DNA of 64,000 nucleotides from Ectocarpus siliculosus. Taxonomy: Eukaryota > Sar > Phaeophyceae > Ectocarpales > Ectocarpaceae. Both the position numbers and the translations under genes were made by a program. Below the pieces are notes generated by a model, which saw only the letters and a list, made by a program, of their open reading frames with translations, was not told the origin of the DNA and searched no databases. The DNA is taken from the NCBI GenBank assembly GCA_000310025.1, contig FN649740.1, positions 579,728-643,727 of the forward strand. Reading direction: 5' to 3'. This document shows positions 61,301 through 64,000 of this stretch, piece by piece. Each line of letters begins with the position of its first letter. Positions within the stretch are counted from its first letter, which is position 1.

Positions 61301-62585
61301 GTACACTATCGCGAATGATAACAGATGCTCTTGTGCGCGTTGTTTGCCCTGGCGCACCGCTTTCTCTATTACCTTCTATACGACACAAGAAAACACACCC
61401 ACAGAATATAGCCCCCCCCCCCCCGCAGAATACCACACCCGGTGCTATTGTTTTTGGATCTCAAAGGAGAAGCCGAAACGCCACCCGGGTTACATAAGAT
61501 ATCACCCCCCCCTCAGGTTCGACTGCAGCCGAATCACGGAGCCCACACTGCTATCACCCCGGTGATGACCAAGCAGCACTGACCACACACACGATGGCTC
61601 AACAGGGTACGCACCCAACACACCCTCCGAGTGCGGGGGAACCGAACCGACTCGGATGGAGACCTCCAGTGACATTAACGCGCAGGGAGAGCAGAATCCC
61701 GCTGCTGCTACCTCTGCTGCTCGGCAGCTGTTTCGACCGCAGCAGCAGCGGCTCGACCCATCACCTGCTTCTTCCGTAAACGCGAGACAGGTTCGACACC
61801 TTCGTCTCCTCCCTCTTGCTGCTGTTGCTGCGGCTGGTAAAGCTGGAACAGCGACAAGCGCCAATGTGGCAGCCACCGCACTGGCTCAGCAGCCTGCTGC
61901 TGAGAGCGACTCAGCAGCACGCGAAGGTGCTGATGCAGAATAGCACACCCCCTGAATATCGCACCCCTAGTTATCACACCTCCTGGTCATCACCCCCTCT
62001 GGGTATCGCACCCCGTTGTCATCACACCCATGTGTGTGGCAGGGGTATCACACACCCTAGTGATCACACCCCCTTCATGCCTCCCACACGGCCGCAATTT
62101 ATCACCCGGGCTACACAAGATATCACCCCCCCCCCGCATAGTAACACCCCCGGTGAGATTTTTTTATCGCTAAAATGTTGTCCCCGGGGTGTGTTATCTT
62201 GTGTCGTATGCGGTAGTGTGCCGATCCCGGCGCACAAGCTTACATCATCCACGCGGTGTCATTGTGTCCACCCGTACTGCAGGCGACGACCGGCGGCGGC
62301 AAGGCGGAGAGCGCGGCAATGCTTCCTCACGTATCAGAACCTTGGATTAACAAGAACGGTTCGCCAAGGGCCGTTAATGCGGCTGAGGCATCGATGGCGC
62401 TAGGCAGCGAGATCGCTGCCCAACAGCACGTGGGGAGTCCTGAAGCGACTCGAACTACCCCGGGACAAAGTTGTGGGGCGTTTCCTGGAGGGGAGGGAAT
62501 GGTGAAGGCTGTTGTGTCCGCAGATTTCAATGGGGAAATAAAGATTTTCCTTGGTGTCGTTGGAAGGTTAGAAGGATGCGGGTGA
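52309..62585 (+). CDS. WDR44-like WD40 protein with N-terminal FFAT motif
   Basis: Probable Rab-GTPase effector linking endosomal or exocytic membranes to the ER, as human WDR44 does. Confident exons: 52309-52626, 54025-54157, 54223-54589, 55015-55417, 56212-56625, 57232-57362, 57905-58036, 59338-59473, 59774-60094, 60358-60456, 60642-61172 and 62283-62585, with phase kept. One or two small exons between 61172 and 62283 are unclear: 61517-61561 and a segment ending at 61789 are candidates. Length is about 1,100 residues. An exact FFAT motif, EFFDAHE, sits at 39-45 after an acidic/Ser stretch. WD repeats start near 407 (GPVWTMKFNVRGTRLATGGQ) and include FEGHKSDIVDLSWSHSDFL, HPDFVTSVHFHPLDDHIFLT, CQDMVSAASFSPDGKLAAAG, RGKKVTGLDF with NDSRLRVYD, and ASFSTDGMFVVSGSEDG with VYLWNSK. 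The last strand ends ADFNGEIKIF. Ser/acidic and Ala/Gly-rich insertions interrupt the propeller. Confidence 0.9.
61190..61215. repeat. (GAT)n microsatellite
   Basis: Seven or so GAT triplets directly downstream of the exon ending at 61172 of the WD40 gene. Confidence 0.9.
61380..62215. repeat. Duplicated ATCACCC-rich repeat block in the WD40 gene
   Basis: The block CACCCGGG(T/C)TACA(T/C)AAGATATCACCCCCC occurs at about 61481-61510 and again at about 62104-62134, and a partly inverted copy (GTGTGTTATCTTGTGTCG) lies at about 62189-62207. Between them, 61960-62070 is filled with short TATCACACCCC-type units. The repeats flank the two uncertain small exons of the WD40 gene. Confidence 0.75.
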
Positions 62586-64000
62586 TCTAGGTCCCATCCG
62601 CGGGTATGTAGTATTTGACCATGTTTATGGCGGTGTTGGAGGGTTTGCTCTTGGGCGTTTGCGTGTTTTGGACTCGAAGGTAGGCCAGGAGCATCGTCGC
62701 GTGTTGCAAGCGGTGCTGTCTGCGCAAGTATCGAAGATGTGTAGTATTGTTTCTGTTGTCGATGCACGCGGGTGTTGGCGGTGTACGGCCTCCTGGGCCT
62801 GCGATGTTTCCACACATCGGTTCCCTTACTGTTCGTCTAAACCGGCAATGTAAAGTACATGAGTATGCATGTTGGCGATCTTGTCTTGTCTGAATGTACC
62901 AGGGGGGAGTGTTCCGTGGTTGCCGCCTGAAAGGTAGCAAGTGCACCCAAGCACGCAAGGTGTGGTGATATAGATCTGTTGTGTAAATTGCATCTGTGTC
63001 CCGCGCGAGCCAATTTTCTTCGATAAACAAGGAACACCGATCGACCGGAATCTCGCTCAGCTTTCTTGGGGTCGCCCGCCGTGCTTGGGTTGCCTGGCGG
63101 CATGTTTATTATTCATGGCCAAACCTGCAGCAGCGTGCCCCTACTCGTTGCGCAGGTACTTACAATATGCTCCACAAGGCTTGTGTTCTTTCGTGGTTTG
63201 CCAGTGCGAAGATAACATTATCCTGGCTTCAGTTTTGTGCGTGTGATGGTGGGTGTACATGGTCGCGGTTGCCCTCCGTGATAGAGGTTTTGTAGAAAGG
63301 AAGCGTTGTGGCACCGCCACCGCGTCTTGATAGTATTGTGCGGGAGCGAGAATTTTGACGCCTACAGTACGCCGCGCAAGGAGAGCTAGCGTGTTGTTCT
63401 GCTTATTTTTCTATGTTTGTGTGTACATACACCTTCTGTGTTTTTTGGAGCGGAGAGACTTCGAATCCGGTCCCACCGCCTTGCTGTCCCGCTATTTCGT
63501 GTGCGTCTTTTGGTAGGTAAAATTTAAGTTGTAGATTGTCTACTTGTAGAACGGAACGGAGCAGGTGTCGTGTTGTAGCGCGTCGCTGTGCTTGTGTCAT
63601 GTTCCCCTTCGGGCCCTTCGGGATATTGATGATGTTAGTTGTAGTTTCTAACAGCGACAGCAGCTTGTTGTTCGTGCCTCTTGTCGGTCCGGTCTTCAGT
63701 ATTTTTTCGAATATCTGTCTCTGTTGGTTGTGTGTGTCCGGTTGATATGTGTGTGTGTTCCATAACGGGTACTTCCAAAGTGTGATTCGATCCAACTTGC
63801 TTGGTGCTGGTAGGAATGGATGGTATGTATTCAAGGGGGCGAAAAGTTTCCGAGACATGCCTTTCTCTCAGCAGCAAGTACCTTTCTGCTTGCTCACGAT
63901 ATGTTACTGCGATATTTAGGGGGGGGAGAGCGAGAAGAGAGCTTTCCAAGAGTTGCAGGAGAATCGATACTAAGCACCGTAAGTATCGGCATATCGCAAA
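62586..64000. other. Right-edge region, probable mobile-element remnants
   Basis: Downstream of the WD40 gene the plus strand is rich in G and T, and the minus strand carries several long open frames with Thr/Asn/Gln/His-rich composition unlike the host genes. Apart from the 63403-63858 frame these are interrupted. No family was firmly recognised. The 3' untranslated region of the WD40 gene must lie at the left end. Confidence 0.4.
63403..63858 (-). CDS. Hypothetical 151-aa ORF, possible mobile-element protein fragment
   Basis: An uninterrupted ATG-to-stop frame encoding 151 residues, basic and rich in Thr, Asn, Gln and Lys, without introns. A frame just upstream on the same strand reaches 63949, and broken frames lie downstream to about 62590, so it may be part of a larger degenerate element. 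It has no signal peptide, membrane segment or motif I can name. Codon use (many ACA, AAC, CAA) is unlike the GC-rich codons of the other genes in the window. It could also be chance in a strand-asymmetric repeat. Confidence 0.3.
   Translation of the reverse strand: MSRKLFAPLNTYHPFLPAPSKLDRITLWKYPLWNTHTYQPDTHNQQRQIFEKILKTGPTRGTNNKLLSLLETTTNIINIPKGPKGNMTQAQRRATTRHLLRSVLQVDNLQLKFYLPKDAHEIAGQQGGGTGFEVSPLQKTQKVYVHTNIEK

Overview
The window is nuclear DNA from an intron-rich photosynthetic eukaryote, most likely a brown alga (Ectocarpus-type stramenopile). Evidence: every recognisable gene is cut into exons of about 60-690 bp by introns that mostly run from about 270 bp to 2.8 kb. Three proteins carry a signal peptide ending in an A-F or G-F type motif, the bipartite plastid-targeting signal of algae with secondary red plastids. 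Neighbouring genes also alternate strictly in strand. The species is inferred, not proven.

I rebuilt eight multi-exon genes by reading splice sites and checking that reading phase is kept across every junction. From left to right: a GT90/CAP10-family glycosyltransferase (minus, 2642-15740, 18 exons); a plastid bifunctional 3-dehydroquinate dehydratase/shikimate dehydrogenase (plus, 16127-18985, 3 exons); a classical short-chain dehydrogenase/reductase (minus, 19914-24738, 10 exons); a GSCFA-domain protein (plus, 29470-32635, 5 exons); a small plastid-targeted PDZ protein (minus, 34813-38628, 6 exons); a small plastid-targeted [2Fe-2S] ferredoxin-like protein (plus, 38885-42734, 3 exons); an RMI1 homologue (minus, 44820-50021, 8 exons); and a WDR44-like WD40 protein with an FFAT motif (plus, 52309-62585, at least 12 exons).

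The genes run -,+,-,+,-,+,-,+, which gives divergent and convergent pairs. Two divergent pairs have short shared promoters: GT90/AroDE (386 bp) and PDZ/[2Fe-2S] (256 bp). The second pair encodes two small plastid proteins and is the most suggestive functional pairing. Otherwise the genes are unrelated housekeeping functions (aromatic amino acids, DNA repair, Rab/ER trafficking, glycosylation).

The non-coding DNA holds microsatellites, minisatellites, a roughly 400-bp foldback element (27430-27832), a perfect 17-bp-arm palindrome (30018-30052), and a candidate terminal-inverted-repeat element with internal 207-bp tandem repeats inside the first intron of the [2Fe-2S] gene. Degenerate open frames of probable mobile-element origin lie at the right edge (62590-63950). 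No rRNA, credible tRNA, CRISPR array or bacterial operon was seen.
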